64,000 nt of DNA from Lachnospiraceae bacterium (GCA_021770785.1 JAETQH010000032.1:1-64000); one strand, 5' to 3'; positions 45,095 to 54,398 are shown, numbered from the stretch's first letter. Program-made: numbers and translations. The notes: a model not told the origin generated them from the letters alone.

Positions 45095-45177
45095 ATTCAT
45101 TTGTGCCATCTTAATGGAGCTTGTGGTAAGCAACGTCTCATCCGTCTTTACCACGCATATTTTCAGTAGAAATAAAA

Positions 45178-45220
45178 AAACAGCCGCCCTGCCCCCGTCA
45201 AGGGGGGGGACGGCTGTTTT
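45178..45220. terminator. Bidirectional terminator
   Basis: AAACAGCCG and CGGCTGTTTT base stem with an inner CCCCC/GGGGG part, between the convergent flavoprotein and MFS genes. Confidence 0.88.
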
Positions 45221-45221
45221 C

Positions 45222-46514
45222 TTATTTCTCCAATTCCCAAATATGTTTATCATGCCGAAAATACAGACACACCGCAATCCCTGCAAAGGCAATCACGAAA
45301 AACAAAAACGCTGCTCCCGAGCCTTTCCCCTGCCCGAACAGCCGGATTAGAATGCTGTCACTGCTGCAGGCTGCCATCAGTGGTTCAAACACTTTATCCA
45401 CCAGCAGTCCTCCTAAGAAATATCCCACCGGAATCGTAAAAAACTGGAAAGAATTCCGCACGGAATACACTCTTCCCTGCATTTCCTCCGGCACCTTCAG
45501 GCGCATAATTGCATCCAGATTTGTATTCATCAGCGGTATTGCAATCCATCCGAGGAAACCGCCAATACACCATACCGGCGGAGTCCGTCCTAATGCCAGC
45601 ATAAAGTTCTCAAAGCTCATGGAAAACAGCAGGCAGTTGCAGATGACCCGCACCCGGCTTTTCGGTGTTTTCATAAGGGAGGCAAGAATGCTTCCCGCCA
45701 ACGTGGATATTCCAATGACCGCATTGACCATTCCAAGGACTTTCTCACTTCCGCCCTCTCTCGATAAAAGCATGGCAGGAAACGCCGCATCATAAACAGA
45801 TGCCACCAGATTAATTGCTGCCAGGAAGAAAATTAAATCCAGAATACCCCGTTCCTTTTTCAGGTAAACAATTCCCTGCTTTGCGGAGGTTCTGAGGCTT
45901 TCCTGTTTCTGCACTTTCTCTCCGCCCTTCGGTATCCGTATTGCAAAGGCAAGTACGAGGAATGCCACCGTAAAGGTAAACAAATCGAAAGCAAACACAA
46001 CATTCATGCCTGCAAGCCCTAAAACAGCCGTCGCAATAATCGGCGTCAGAATAGAATTTAATGCGTTGGAAAAATAGCGCAATCCGCCGACTTTCTGATA
46101 GTGCTTCTCAGGAAGCACCCTTGTCACCGCCACCTCCGACGCAGGCTGCTGCACCGTATTCATCAGCCCGATGACTACATTTAAAAGATACAGATGCCAG
46201 ATTTGAAGCTGCCCCTTTTGCAATAAAATTAAGGTAACAACCGTAGTTGCCGCTGCAATCGTATCACAAACCAGCATGGTTTTCTTTTTGTCCCACCGAT
46301 CACTCAATGCCCCTGCAAATATAGAGAATATAACATAGGGGGCATAAGAACAAACCATCAAAAGCGCTGTCTTAAGCGCTGACCCCTCCTGGCTGTAAGA
46401 CCAGACCACCAGGGCATAGCTTGTCATACTGCTTCCCAAGCCGGAAAATGCCTGGGTAATCCAAAGCAACAAGAATGTCCGCATTTCCAATAATGTATTT
46501 TTATAATTTTTCAT
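45222..46514 (-). CDS. MFS transporter (drug/macrolide-efflux-like)
   Basis: The 430-residue protein has 12 predicted helices and the MFS_3-like motif GALSDRWDKKKTMLVCD between helices 2 and 3 (about 62-78), as in Mef- and TetA(P)-type exporters. Substrate is unknown. A leader of roughly 180 bases with two hairpins precedes it (46565-46620). Confidence 0.88.
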   Translation of the reverse strand: MKNYKNTLLEMRTFLLLWITQAFSGLGSSMTSYALVVWSYSQEGSALKTALLMVCSYAPYVIFSIFAGALSDRWDKKKTMLVCDTIAAATTVVTLILLQKGQLQIWHLYLLNVVIGLMNTVQQPASEVAVTRVLPEKHYQKVGGLRYFSNALNSILTPIIATAVLGLAGMNVVFAFDLFTFTVAFLVLAFAIRIPKGGEKVQKQESLRTSAKQGIVYLKKERGILDLIFFLAAINLVASVYDAAFPAMLLSREGGSEKVLGMVNAVIGISTLAGSILASLMKTPKSRVRVICNCLLFSMSFENFMLALGRTPPVWCIGGFLGWIAIPLMNTNLDAIMRLKVPEEMQGRVYSVRNSFQFFTIPVGYFLGGLLVDKVFEPLMAACSSDSILIRLFGQGKGSGAAFLFFVIAFAGIAVCLYFRHDKHIWELEK

Positions 46515-46566
46515 ATAGACTTTGCTCCTTAAGGTATTCGATATTTTCCCGTATTTCGCAAAGTCC

Positions 46567-46620
46567 CAGGATAGTTATCCTGCTCCATGCTGCCCTATCC
46601 TAAAAGACTCTGCATGGAGC
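46567..46620 (-). promoter_or_regulatory. Leader hairpins upstream of the MFS gene
   Basis: GCTCCATGC (46582-46590) and GCATGGAGC (46612-46620) form a perfect 9-bp stem; CAGGATA/TATCCTG forms a second one next to it. They lie 70-110 bases before the MFS start. Attenuation-type control is possible; no leader peptide was identified. Confidence 0.45.
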
Positions 46621-46782
46621 TTCTTCAATACATAGTAACATTTGTATTTCCCCCTTTTCTCCTAATAAACTTATTGTAACACAGGGACTGGGAATGATAA
46701 AGTCTGAAAATTACTTAATCCGATTGTATATTTCAGTTTACGGAATGCCCCTTCTATCGCCCATCCGGCAAAAATAAAACAA

Positions 46783-46814
46783 GGGCGAAAAGCTTATCCT
46801 CAAGCCTTTCGCCC
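46783..46814 (-). terminator. Intrinsic terminator of the Cys/His-repeat gene
   Basis: Minus strand GGGCGAAA-GGCTT...AAGC-TTTTCGCCC followed by TTGTTTTATTTTT. Confidence 0.88.
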
Positions 46815-46872
46815 ATCATTATCATAGAAGAATCATATTTACAGACTTTTTTCATAACCTCGGATTTGACCC

Positions 46873-47874
46873 TCAATGATGGCCGCCTCCATGACCAGAC
46901 TGATGATGACCCCCGCCGTTTCCTCCATGACTGTGCTCTCCAGTCTGGGTGCAACCCGCTACCCCACAGGAGTTATGCGTATGGTCTCCAGTCTGGGTGC
47001 AGCCCGCTACTCCGCAGGAGTTATGCGTATGGTCTCCAGTCTGGGTGCAGCCCGCTACTCCACAGGAATTATGCGTATGGTCTCCAGTCTGGGTACAGCC
47101 CGCTACTCCGCAGGAGTTATGCGTATGGTCTCCAGTCTGGGTGCAACCCGCTACCCCACAGGAGTTATGCGTATGGTCTCCAGTCTGGGTGCAACCCGCT
47201 ACCCCACAGGAGTTATGCGTATGGTCTCCAGTCTGGGTGCAACCCGCTACCCCGCAATTATGATATGCATGCCCATCATCTGCACTGTGTGGGTAACAGT
47301 ATTCTCCGTTATGCACATGCACTCCTGTTTCCGTACACCCTGCTACACTACATATGCCGTGGCTGTGCTCTCCGATTTGCGTGCAGCCGTCAATTCCGCA
47401 AGCTCCATGTGTATGGGCAGTTTCCACCGTGCAGCCTGACACCCCGCAATTATGGTATGCGTGCCCGTCACCTGTGCTGTGTGGATAATAATACTCTCCG
47501 TTATGTACATGCACTTCTGTTTCCGGACACCCTACTACACTGCATATGCCGTGGCTGTGCTCCCCGATCTGCGTGCAGCCGTCAATTCCACAAAGACCGT
47601 GCTGGTGTACTTCTGTCTGTGTACATCCCGGAATCCCACAGGAAAACGCGACTTTATCTGTCTGAACCGCACTCTTAATCTCTACCTGTGCCGTCTTCCC
47701 GTTCACTACCTGTGCCGTATTCTCGTTCTCTGACTGTACCGTGTCTACAATCTTCGCTTGCACTGCCCCCTTGACTTCCACTGAACTTTTATTCATCTCA
47801 TAAGAAACTACGCCACCTGATAGCATCGCAATCGCCACAAACGCACCGGCCAATAACACTTTTTTCTTTCCCAT
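46873..47874 (-). CDS. Secreted Cys/His-rich repeat protein, likely metal-binding
   Basis: The 333-residue protein starts at the ATG at 47874 (AGGAGG 6 bases upstream). An N-terminal hydrophobic helix (VLLAGAFVAIAMLSGGVVSY) acts as signal or anchor. After a linker of about 60 residues come roughly 14 units of the type CGVAGCTQTGDHTHNS, each with two Cys and two His, including seven near-identical 16-residue copies at the end; then the tail GGHHQSGHGGGHH. The spaced Cys and His suit Zn, Cu or Ni binding. I do not recognise a named family; a surface metal store or chelator is inferred. Confidence 0.78.
   Translation of the reverse strand: MGKKKVLLAGAFVAIAMLSGGVVSYEMNKSSVEVKGAVQAKIVDTVQSENENTAQVVNGKTAQVEIKSAVQTDKVAFSCGIPGCTQTEVHQHGLCGIDGCTQIGEHSHGICSVVGCPETEVHVHNGEYYYPHSTGDGHAYHNCGVSGCTVETAHTHGACGIDGCTQIGEHSHGICSVAGCTETGVHVHNGEYCYPHSADDGHAYHNCGVAGCTQTGDHTHNSCGVAGCTQTGDHTHNSCGVAGCTQTGDHTHNSCGVAGCTQTGDHTHNSCGVAGCTQTGDHTHNSCGVAGCTQTGDHTHNSCGVAGCTQTGEHSHGGNGGGHHQSGHGGGHH
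46938..47260. repeat. 48-bp tandem repeat, about seven copies
   Basis: The unit containing GTTATGCGTATGGTCTCCAG repeats every 48 bases with only a few silent changes (CCGC/CCAC). It encodes the 16-residue Cys/His unit. Copy number is likely unstable. Confidence 0.95.
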
Positions 47875-48005
47875 CCTCATCCTCCTCTTTTCTGTATATT
47901 TTTTATCTATAAAAATACTATAGCATGGCAATTTCCTCAAAGTCAATATAGCTGGATACAAATAGTGCCCCAAAAGGAAACATAATGACAATAACTCCTT
48001 GTTTT

Positions 48006-48701
48006 TCACTCTAATCCTTTTCTCCGGTACACTGTCACAAACAAAATTACTGCCACCAGCAGATTTGCCCCGGCAATGCATAAGCTCTCCGACATTTTCT
48101 GCCCGTTCCCCATGGAATTTAACAGCAAACTCATCTGCCCGGTATAACTATATTTTGCTACTTTCGCGATCCTCCCATTAAACATCGCCAGCATGGGAAG
48201 AAACGCCAGAACCAGCATGACCGGAACCGTCAGGGAAGTTGCCATCATCTGTGTCCTGCTGTAAGTCCCAATCGCCGCCCCTGCCAGTATGGAAATAAGA
48301 TTTCCCACTGCCATGGCAGCCAGAAAAAGCGCAAGCTCACTCCCCCGGTAGCCTCCGGCAAATCCGATTACCCCTGCCCCCAGCATACAAATCCCAAAAA
48401 GATAAATACCTGCTCCCAGAAAATATTCTATGGCTTTCACATCTGACATCAAAAGCACCCGCAGGGTATTTTTTTCTTTTTCTTCCGCAAGAATAGCCGC
48501 CATACTCACCAAAGGTGCCATGCCAAGGTACATCACAGCAAAAAGGTTGGCAAAAAAATGCTCCGGCATTCCTTTTATCTCCATGGCATTCTCCATAATC
48601 ACCGTCAAAACCGGAAACATTACAAACTGCACTAATATTTCCTTATTTTTAAAGGTATCCTTTCCCTGTTTCCATAAAATTGCTTTTATATGTGTTATCA
48701 T
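48006..48701 (-). CDS. ABC-2-type permease
   Basis: The 231-residue membrane protein has six helices and the ABC-2 layout (ITHIKAILWKQGKDTFKNKE at the start, then helices such as LFAVMYLGMAPLVSMAAIL). It is the fourth gene of a LytTR-DUF3021-ATPase-permease operon. Its start overlaps the original stop of the ATPase gene by 4 bases, so the pair was coupled. Substrate is unknown. Confidence 0.85.
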   Translation of the reverse strand: MITHIKAILWKQGKDTFKNKEILVQFVMFPVLTVIMENAMEIKGMPEHFFANLFAVMYLGMAPLVSMAAILAEEKEKNTLRVLLMSDVKAIEYFLGAGIYLFGICMLGAGVIGFAGGYRGSELALFLAAMAVGNLISILAGAAIGTYSRTQMMATSLTVPVMLVLAFLPMLAMFNGRIAKVAKYSYTGQMSLLLNSMGNGQKMSESLCIAGANLLVAVILFVTVYRRKGLE

Positions 48702-49497
48702 TCCTCTAACCTCCTCCCTGTCAGTTCCATGAACACGTTTTCCAAATTAGGCTCTGTGGAATGAACTGTTTCGAGTCTTCCTTCTTCCAGATAAAACAAC
48801 AATTTCTCCGCACCGGATTTATCATGGGGCAGAACCACGCAACATGATTACATAATTTTTCCGCCTCCACCATGTTATGTGTGGTAAGAAAAATGGTTGT
48901 ACCCTTCTTCTGTTCTTCCCGGATAAGCTTATATATCTCCGCTGCCGTTGCCGGGTCTAAGCCGCTGGTAGGTTCATCTAAAAAGAGAAGCTTTGGCTCC
49001 GCTAAAAGTGCCCGCGCCAGCAGAAGCCTGCTTCGCATTCCCTTGGATAAATTTGCTGCCGTAGTTTTTCTTGCCTGAAAAAGCCCCACTTTCTTTAACA
49101 CTTCCTCTGTTTTTCTGATGGGAAGCCCCTGTAGCTTTGCGTAAAATTTTAAATTGTCATAGCAGGACAGGCGCTCATACAAACCAAAATTGTCCATCAT
49201 CATACCGATTTCCCGGCAAATCGCTCCTCTGCCTGATGCCTCAGGGTTTTCCAACACCTCCCCAGGGGTGTCGCCACTGTTCGATTTACAGCGTCCGGGA
49301 ATTCCAAATACCTCCGCAATCCCCTCCGTAGGAGCAAGCTGCCCTGTCATAATTTTTATAAGAGTGGTTTTTCCCGCTCCCGAGGGTCCTAATAAACCAA
49401 AAATTTCTCCCTCCTCAACCTCAAGATTTACATGTTCCAACACTGACTTTTTTCCGAAACACTGTTTCACTCCGCTTACCTTTAGGATAGTTTTCAT
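48698..49497 (-). pseudogene. ABC transporter ATPase, deleted and frameshifted near the C-terminus
   Basis: The ATPase core is complete: GPSGAGKTTLIKIMTG, NLSKGMRSRLLLARAL, LLFLDEPTSGLDP and TTHNMVEAEKL. After KLCNHVA the frame should continue with about 30 residues of a typical C-domain, but jumps to a +1 or -1 reading that starts VVLPHDKSGAEKLLFYLEEG and ends ENVFMELTGRRLEE at 48698. The actual frame gives 27 unrelated residues and stops at 48721. The nucleotide-binding core might still fold, so partial function is possible. It partners the permease at 48006. Confidence 0.8.
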
Positions 49498-49970
49498 GAA
49501 TTTTCCGCCTCCTTCAACCGCTGTAATGCCTCCTGCATTTTCCGGTTCTCACTTTTTTCCTTTAAAGTCGATACCACCGCACTCACTCCGGCGCAGATTC
49601 CAAAACAAAGGAAAAACATTGCCCAGGGCTGCCACATGTTTACGGGAAACCAGCCGCAGCCAACGATAAACGCCGCCAGAGCCATGATTTCCGCAGCAAA
49701 CATGCACACCGTCCTCACTGCCAACGGCATTTTTTTTATGAACATATCCGTAAAAAATAAAATTTGCAGCACAACGGTAATAACCGAAACCAAAAAAAAT
49801 TCCAGCATGGTTTCTATGCCAAGTCCCGCCTTCCCAAAGGTAAAAATGGTGGAAATTTCTTTTGCTGTCTCCCCGAACAGCAGGCAAAACAGATTCAAAC
49901 ATAACATACAAAACCCAAACACCTTAAAAACCATTCCCACATAATCAAATATCGTTCCTTTTTTTCTCAC
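49494..49970 (-). CDS. DUF3021-type membrane protein
   Basis: The 158-residue protein has four membrane helices (VFKVFGFCMLCLNLFCLLF; FFLVSVITVVLQILFF; AVRTVCMFAAEIMALAAFIVG; PWAMFFLCFGICAGVSAVVS) and a charged C-terminal helix. DUF3021 proteins regularly stand behind a LytTR regulator and act with it, probably as its membrane partner or sensor. It overlaps the ATPase by 4 bases and follows the LytTR gene by 1 base. Confidence 0.8.
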   Translation of the reverse strand: MRKKGTIFDYVGMVFKVFGFCMLCLNLFCLLFGETAKEISTIFTFGKAGLGIETMLEFFLVSVITVVLQILFFTDMFIKKMPLAVRTVCMFAAEIMALAAFIVGCGWFPVNMWQPWAMFFLCFGICAGVSAVVSTLKEKSENRKMQEALQRLKEAENS

Positions 49971-49971
49971 C

Positions 49972-50412
49972 TTACATCACCCCCAGCCTTCTCTTTATTT
50001 CCTCTGCATACTGCCTCGATACCATAATCTGTTCTCCTCCCTCTAGCGTAAGCCTCAGTTTCCTGTCCACATCATTTTTCAGGGACTTAATATACCGCAG
50101 GTGCACCAGACAGGATTTGCTGACACGGAAAAATCCGCTTGCCATCAGCCGTTCCTCCATTTCATATAGCTTCAGCTTCGATTCATAATAGTCATCCTTG
50201 GTGTAAACAAAGGTTTTCCTCTCCACCGCCTCAATATAAATGATTTTTGCCACATCTAAAATATGGGTTTCCTCTCCCTTTGTCGCCATAAGCTGCTGGT
50301 TTAAAATCCGCAGCGTTGCCAAAATCTTCTCTATTTCCGGTGTCAGCTCGTGACAGGAAATCACAATTTCCGTATCTGTTTTCTCCGGGTCTACTTGGAT
50401 TAAAATTTTCAA
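49972..50412 (-). CDS. LytTR-family DNA-binding regulator
   Basis: The 146-residue protein has a LytTR DNA-binding domain (about residues 50-140, KIIYIEAVERKTFVYTKDDYYESK...SGFFRVSKSCLVHLRYIKSL) with no receiver domain. I chose the TTG at 50412, behind GGAGG, which gives the usual (L/M)KILIQVDPEK start; the longer frame to 50508 has no support. It is the first gene of the ABC operon and most likely autoregulates it. Confidence 0.87.
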   Translation of the reverse strand: MKILIQVDPEKTDTEIVISCHELTPEIEKILATLRILNQQLMATKGEETHILDVAKIIYIEAVERKTFVYTKDDYYESKLKLYEMEERLMASGFFRVSKSCLVHLRYIKSLKNDVDRKLRLTLEGGEQIMVSRQYAEEIKRRLGVM

Positions 50413-50515
50413 ATGTGCCGCCCTCCTTCTTCTGTAACTTATCATTGTTTCAGGAATAAAACAACCGCCCAAAACATAAGCTGCCGGATTCGCAGCATAA
50501 AATTCCACAAAAATT

Positions 50516-50555
50516 GGCAGAGGTTATTGCTTTTCATTGCCCAATAACCTCTGCC
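50516..50555 (-). terminator. Intrinsic terminator of the amidohydrolase
   Basis: Minus strand GGCAGAGGTTATTG...CAATAACCTCTGCC, a 14-bp perfect stem followed by AATTTTTGTGG, 8 bases after the stop. Confidence 0.9.
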
Positions 50556-50562
50556 ATGTTCT

Positions 50563-52167
50563 TTACCTATTCCGGTAGAGCGTCACCCCTCCCTTGATTG
50601 TCTCCGCCACCGCAATATCCTTTAGTTCCATTTTATCCACTTTCAACGGATTTTTCTCCAAAATCACCAAATCCGCCAGTTTCCCTGCTTCAATGGTTCC
50701 CTTTTTTTCTTCCTCATGATAAGCATACGCCGCATTGATGGTAATTCCCTTAAGGGCTTCAAATACAGAAACACACTGCTCTTCCCCGATTTTTACTCCC
50801 TTTTTCGTCCGGCGGTTCACCGCACACCAGACCGTCTGCATCATATCCGGTTTTAGCACCGGACAATCCTGGTGGAAATTATAGGGCAGCCCCCTCTCCA
50901 GGGCTGATTTCACCGGGCTGATACGCGCCCCCCGCTCCGTCCCCAAATTTTTCAGGTGCACATCTCCCCAATAATAAGTATGCGCTACAAAAATAGAGGG
51001 AATCATACCAAGTTCCTTCATCTTATCCAACTGATCATCCCGTACCGTCTGGCAGTGTATCATCACCGGACGTAAATCCTCCTTCGGATTTCCCAGCTCT
51101 TCCAACGCCTTTTCATAACACCGGAGAAACTGATCCGACGCCGCATCTCCATTACAGTGCGCCAACAGCTGATACTTTCCCTCAATAGCAGCCTTTGCCG
51201 CTGCCGCCACCGTCTCGTCCGAATGAGTAGGATATCCGCAGTACTCCGTCTCCCCCTCATAAGGGCTGGTAAGCCACGCCGTTTTCCCCTGGGGCGAGCC
51301 GTCCAAAATTATTTTTGCTCCCCCAATCTGAAAGCGGTTCTTATATTTTCCTGCCGCCTCCGGATGTTCTTCTAACAGCTCCCCAATTCCCTTTTCATCC
51401 GTCATAACATAAGCAACCACATCAATCTTAAACATTCCGCTGGCCGCCATCCGGAGAAATCCTTCCACACTCTCTTTCGTCGCACCGCCGTCCTGCACTG
51501 TGGTAATACCATATCTTAAATAAATATCCTGCACTTCCGCCATCTGCTGTACCGGATTCATTTTTATTCTGGAAAACGCCGTCATCAACACCGGAGTCAT
51601 CACCTCTAGCTCCTCTAAATACCCGTTGGGCGTCCCGTCCTCATATCTTCCAATCTTCCCGCTCTTCGGCTCCTCCGTTTCCTTCGTAATCCCCGCCAGC
51701 TTTAACAGCGGCGTATTCGCCACCGCCATATGCCCGGAAGTATGAAACAAACAAATAGGAATCTTATTCGAAATCCTGTCTAACACCTCCGCCGTAGGGT
51801 GCGCCTCTTCCTTCAAAAAGTTATGGTCATACCCCCTCGCCATAACCGCTCCTTCTTCCCCTACCGGGTGCTCTTCCAAATACCGCCTTAACACCTCTAC
51901 AATCTCCTCGAAATCCCCACACTCCGACAAATCCGCAAAAGAAGAAAACTGCGAATACATCCCAATATGGCTGTGCGGGTCAATAAAAGAGGGCATCATC
52001 GTCTTCCCCCCTAAATCCACTTTTTCGACTTCTTTCCCTGCAATTTTCTCCGCCTCTTTCAAGGTTCCCACATAACAAATCTTCCCCTCCGACACCAAAA
52101 CCGCCTCCGGCGAATCCTCTTCCCTCTTCATCGTAATAATATCCCCACCATAAAACAATCTGTCCAT
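50563..52167 (-). CDS. Amidohydrolase (YtcJ-like, amidohydrolase 3 family)
   Basis: The 534-residue protein has the family layout: MPSFIDPHSHIGMYSQF (metal HxH, about 60), AHCNGDAASDQFL, FHQDCPVL and IEAGKLADLVILEKNPL at the C-terminus. YtcJ-like enzymes hydrolyse N-acyl or cyclic amides; the true substrate is unknown. It is monocistronic with its own terminator. Confidence 0.88.
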   Translation of the reverse strand: MDRLFYGGDIITMKREEDSPEAVLVSEGKICYVGTLKEAEKIAGKEVEKVDLGGKTMMPSFIDPHSHIGMYSQFSSFADLSECGDFEEIVEVLRRYLEEHPVGEEGAVMARGYDHNFLKEEAHPTAEVLDRISNKIPICLFHTSGHMAVANTPLLKLAGITKETEEPKSGKIGRYEDGTPNGYLEELEVMTPVLMTAFSRIKMNPVQQMAEVQDIYLRYGITTVQDGGATKESVEGFLRMAASGMFKIDVVAYVMTDEKGIGELLEEHPEAAGKYKNRFQIGGAKIILDGSPQGKTAWLTSPYEGETEYCGYPTHSDETVAAAAKAAIEGKYQLLAHCNGDAASDQFLRCYEKALEELGNPKEDLRPVMIHCQTVRDDQLDKMKELGMIPSIFVAHTYYWGDVHLKNLGTERGARISPVKSALERGLPYNFHQDCPVLKPDMMQTVWCAVNRRTKKGVKIGEEQCVSVFEALKGITINAAYAYHEEEKKGTIEAGKLADLVILEKNPLKVDKMELKDIAVAETIKGGVTLYRNR

Positions 52168-52289
52168 AATTTATCCTCCCTCTTCTCTATCCTATCCCCT
52201 TATCCTATCCGCGATTTTTAGCCAACCTTGATTCAAACCCAAAAACCTCTACTACTCATTATACCACCTGCTATTATGGAAACAACCTT

Positions 52290-52340
52290 GATTCGGGTGT
52301 CAAAAGGGGGATCTCCCCTTTTTTGACGCCCAAAGCAATC
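52290..52340. repeat. 51-bp palindrome related to P2 outer arms
   Basis: GATTCGGGTGTCAAAAGGGG pairs with CCCCTTTTTTGACGCCC..AATC, with a GATCT centre. It resembles the outer arms of P2 (GATTCGGGCGGCAAAAGGGG) but has nothing inserted between the arms. Confidence 0.75.
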
Positions 52341-52344
52341 CCCT

Positions 52345-52475
52345 CTACTTATCATCCTTCGATGAACTAGAAATCGTATAGCTCTCCTCTACCGGAACAA
52401 CAAAGATTTTCCCGTCCCCGGAATTTCCTGTTTCCCCGGTCTGCGCATGATCCATCATGATATCAATAATCTCAT
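52345..52475 (-). pseudogene. PII-family nitrogen regulator, C-terminal fragment
   Basis: The last 40 or so codons of a helicase-like frame read EIIDIMMDHAQTGETGNSGD then GKIFVVPVEESYTIS, which matches the C-terminal ATP-binding part of GlnB/GlnK-type PII proteins (TGEIGDGKIFV-type loop). The first two thirds, including the T-loop, are missing. It is fused in frame to helicase sequence, so a deletion has joined two genes. Confidence 0.65.
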
Positions 52476-53338
52476 TCTTATCCTCCCCTGTTAAACTTAT
52501 TGTACGATAGCCTCGTTCATTAAACTTTTCACTTAAAACAAATGCTTCTTTTTTAGAGCTACAAAATACTAGCCCTCTCACTCTGTCTCCGCAATATTCC
52601 TCTAACGCCTGTTGGAGCCGAATTTCATAGGCAATATTATGGTCGAACACCTGGTACACATCAAAATCATCGGTACGCTCTGGGGATGCTGTCATTCCAA
52701 GCCACAATTCTGGTCTAAAATACTCCATAATATTTTGGTAACTAGCAGCTCCTATCCGATGAGCCTCCTCAATAACAATAATTTGAAATTGTTCCCTTGT
52801 AAACCGTTGCAATGTCTCAGGCTTTGCTAGCATTTGCATAGTTGCAAAAAGATAATCTGCTTCATAATCCTTTTCATTTCCAGATAACATCCCAAAGGTT
52901 TTCGTCGTTCCAAAAACTTATTGATAACTAGCAATGCTCGCTTTACCCCATCGTTTCTCATTTTCCGCAGATTCCCTCAGTCCCATGACAACAGTACATT
53001 TTCAGCTCAATATTTTTTAAGCCAGCAAGCTTATCCAATGCCTCCGGTTGGTTAAACATCAAATAATCAGTAGTCAAAATACGCCCATGAATTTTGTTCT
53101 GCTCTAATTCTTTTAACGTCTGTAAAAGAGATGTAATTCCGCTTATCGTAATAAAAGCAACACTAACAGCAAATTCGTCACATGCCAAAAGTTCCTCTTC
53201 TATCGTAGATAATACTTTACGCCCTTCTTTGTAATTGTTCGAAACAAATTGCGGTCTATAGGCAAGATTAGACGGATTTGAGGCACTGATAAATGCAGTG
53301 TCCAGTCCCTGCTGTAGTTCCTGATGGAATATATTCAT
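52476..53338 (-). pseudogene. DEAD-type helicase with PLD-like N-terminus, remnant
   Basis: Two frames remain of a large gene. The N-terminal one (53338 to 52958) reads MNIFHQELQQGLDTAFISAS and LACDEFAVSVAFITISGITSL, as in DUF3427/PLD-type helicases. The second (from 52890) reads IIVIEEAHRIGAASYQNIM (DEAH-like box), WLGMTASPERTDDFDVY and RVRGLVFCSSKKEA. The Walker A region between them and the whole C-terminal half are gone. The remnant runs into the PII fragment at about 52475. Confidence 0.78.
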
Positions 53339-53431
53339 AGTTTTATCCTTTCGTACAATGTAGAACCCTTTTTACACTATACCACTTTTTTTGCCATATC
53401 ACCATCCATCTTTTTACAACATCATAAAAGC

Positions 53432-53449
53432 CGGCAGCCCCTGCTGCCG
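53432..53449 (-). terminator. Intrinsic terminator of the FlxA-like gene
   Basis: Minus strand CGGCAGC-AGGG-GCTGCCG followed by GCTTTTATG. Confidence 0.6.
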
Positions 53450-53609
53450 ACCTTCTTTATTCCCCTATCTGTCCTCATCATTTATAATCAAAGTATGGAA
53501 ACGGAACTTCTGATTGAAGTCATGTCCTTTGGTCCTATGCTTACGGTTTTAAGTAACGAACATTTTCTCAATCTTATTAAGTCACTCCTCCGCAGGCAAA
53601 TGAATTTGT

Positions 53610-54398
53610 TTAGCCCCGAATATCCACCGAAACATAGCTGACTGCCCTTTTCTTTATCACCGTGTCTGCTGCTTCACTGTCTTTTGCAGTCTGCCCTGCG
53701 CCGGAAATCCCTATGCCCTTTTTCTGGCTGTCAGAAATAAGCCATACTTCTTTCTCGGTTTTATTCTGGTCAGCCTTACCGGTCTTTTCGTCTGACACTT
53801 CCACCTTTGCCGCCTCTTTCATGACCTGATTCGCACCTTTCAGGCTGCTCATCTGCGCATAGGAAACATCCGAGACCTTCTTCTCTATCTCTGCAAGCTC
53901 CCTCTCCTTTGCCTCCACATTGCCCCGGGGGGCGTCCTGCTTTATCTCTGCCCTGAGTACTCCCGCCCTGCCTTCTAATTTCACTTTCACGCTGTCATGT
54001 GACTGCGCCTGTTTTAAGGAAGTACCCGCAGAAATCATTGCCGACATACCTGTACCGGAAATTCCCATCCCTGTTCCCTGTGTGTTTGTGCCCGTGGTCT
54101 GAGCGCTTGCTGCCTGACTTTCTACCTTTTTCTGCTCCCGCTGCTGTTCCTTCTGTTTCTCCGCTAAATGCTGGCGCAGCTGGTTATTCAGGTCACTGAT
54201 TTCCTGCTGAAGCTCCTGACGCTTTTTCATCTTTTCTTCTACACTCATTTTCTCGTCAGAAGAAATGTCCTGCATTTTTTTCTGGGTATCCATAATCTGC
54301 TGCTGGATATTTTTCGTGTACATATCCGTCGTGGGCGTAACCCGCAGCTGGTCAGCTTTTATGCCCATGCTCTGAATACTGCTAATTGCCATTTTCAT
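53610..54398 (-). CDS. FlxA-like coiled-coil protein
   Basis: The 262-residue protein has an N-terminal coiled coil (about 25-95: NIQQQIMDTQKKMQDI, KRQELQQEISDLNNQLRQHL) of the FlxA type. A Gly/Thr-rich stretch follows, then a second helical part (AKERELAEIEKKVSDV). FlxA-like proteins are often co-expressed with flagellar genes, but the role is unknown. No signal peptide is seen. It stands alone, upstream of a terminator at 53432. Confidence 0.7.
   Translation of the reverse strand: MKMAISSIQSMGIKADQLRVTPTTDMYTKNIQQQIMDTQKKMQDISSDEKMSVEEKMKKRQELQQEISDLNNQLRQHLAEKQKEQQREQKKVESQAASAQTTGTNTQGTGMGISGTGMSAMISAGTSLKQAQSHDSVKVKLEGRAGVLRAEIKQDAPRGNVEAKERELAEIEKKVSDVSYAQMSSLKGANQVMKEAAKVEVSDEKTGKADQNKTEKEVWLISDSQKKGIGISGAGQTAKDSEAADTVIKKRAVSYVSVDIRG

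Larger units (their letters stand above)
46515..46872. other. Intergenic region between MFS and the Cys/His-repeat gene
   Basis: It contains the leader hairpins and the terminator at 46783-46814. A minus-strand frame at 46754-46954 overlaps the repeat gene and is a shadow. Confidence 0.6.

Noticed and set aside
46938..47260. CRISPR array
   Set aside because: The 48-bp units are contiguous, without unique spacers, and coding.
46866..47678. Three long plus-strand repeat frames
   Set aside because: They mirror the 48-bp repeat; the minus-strand frame has signal sequence, ribosome site and meaningful Cys/His spacing.
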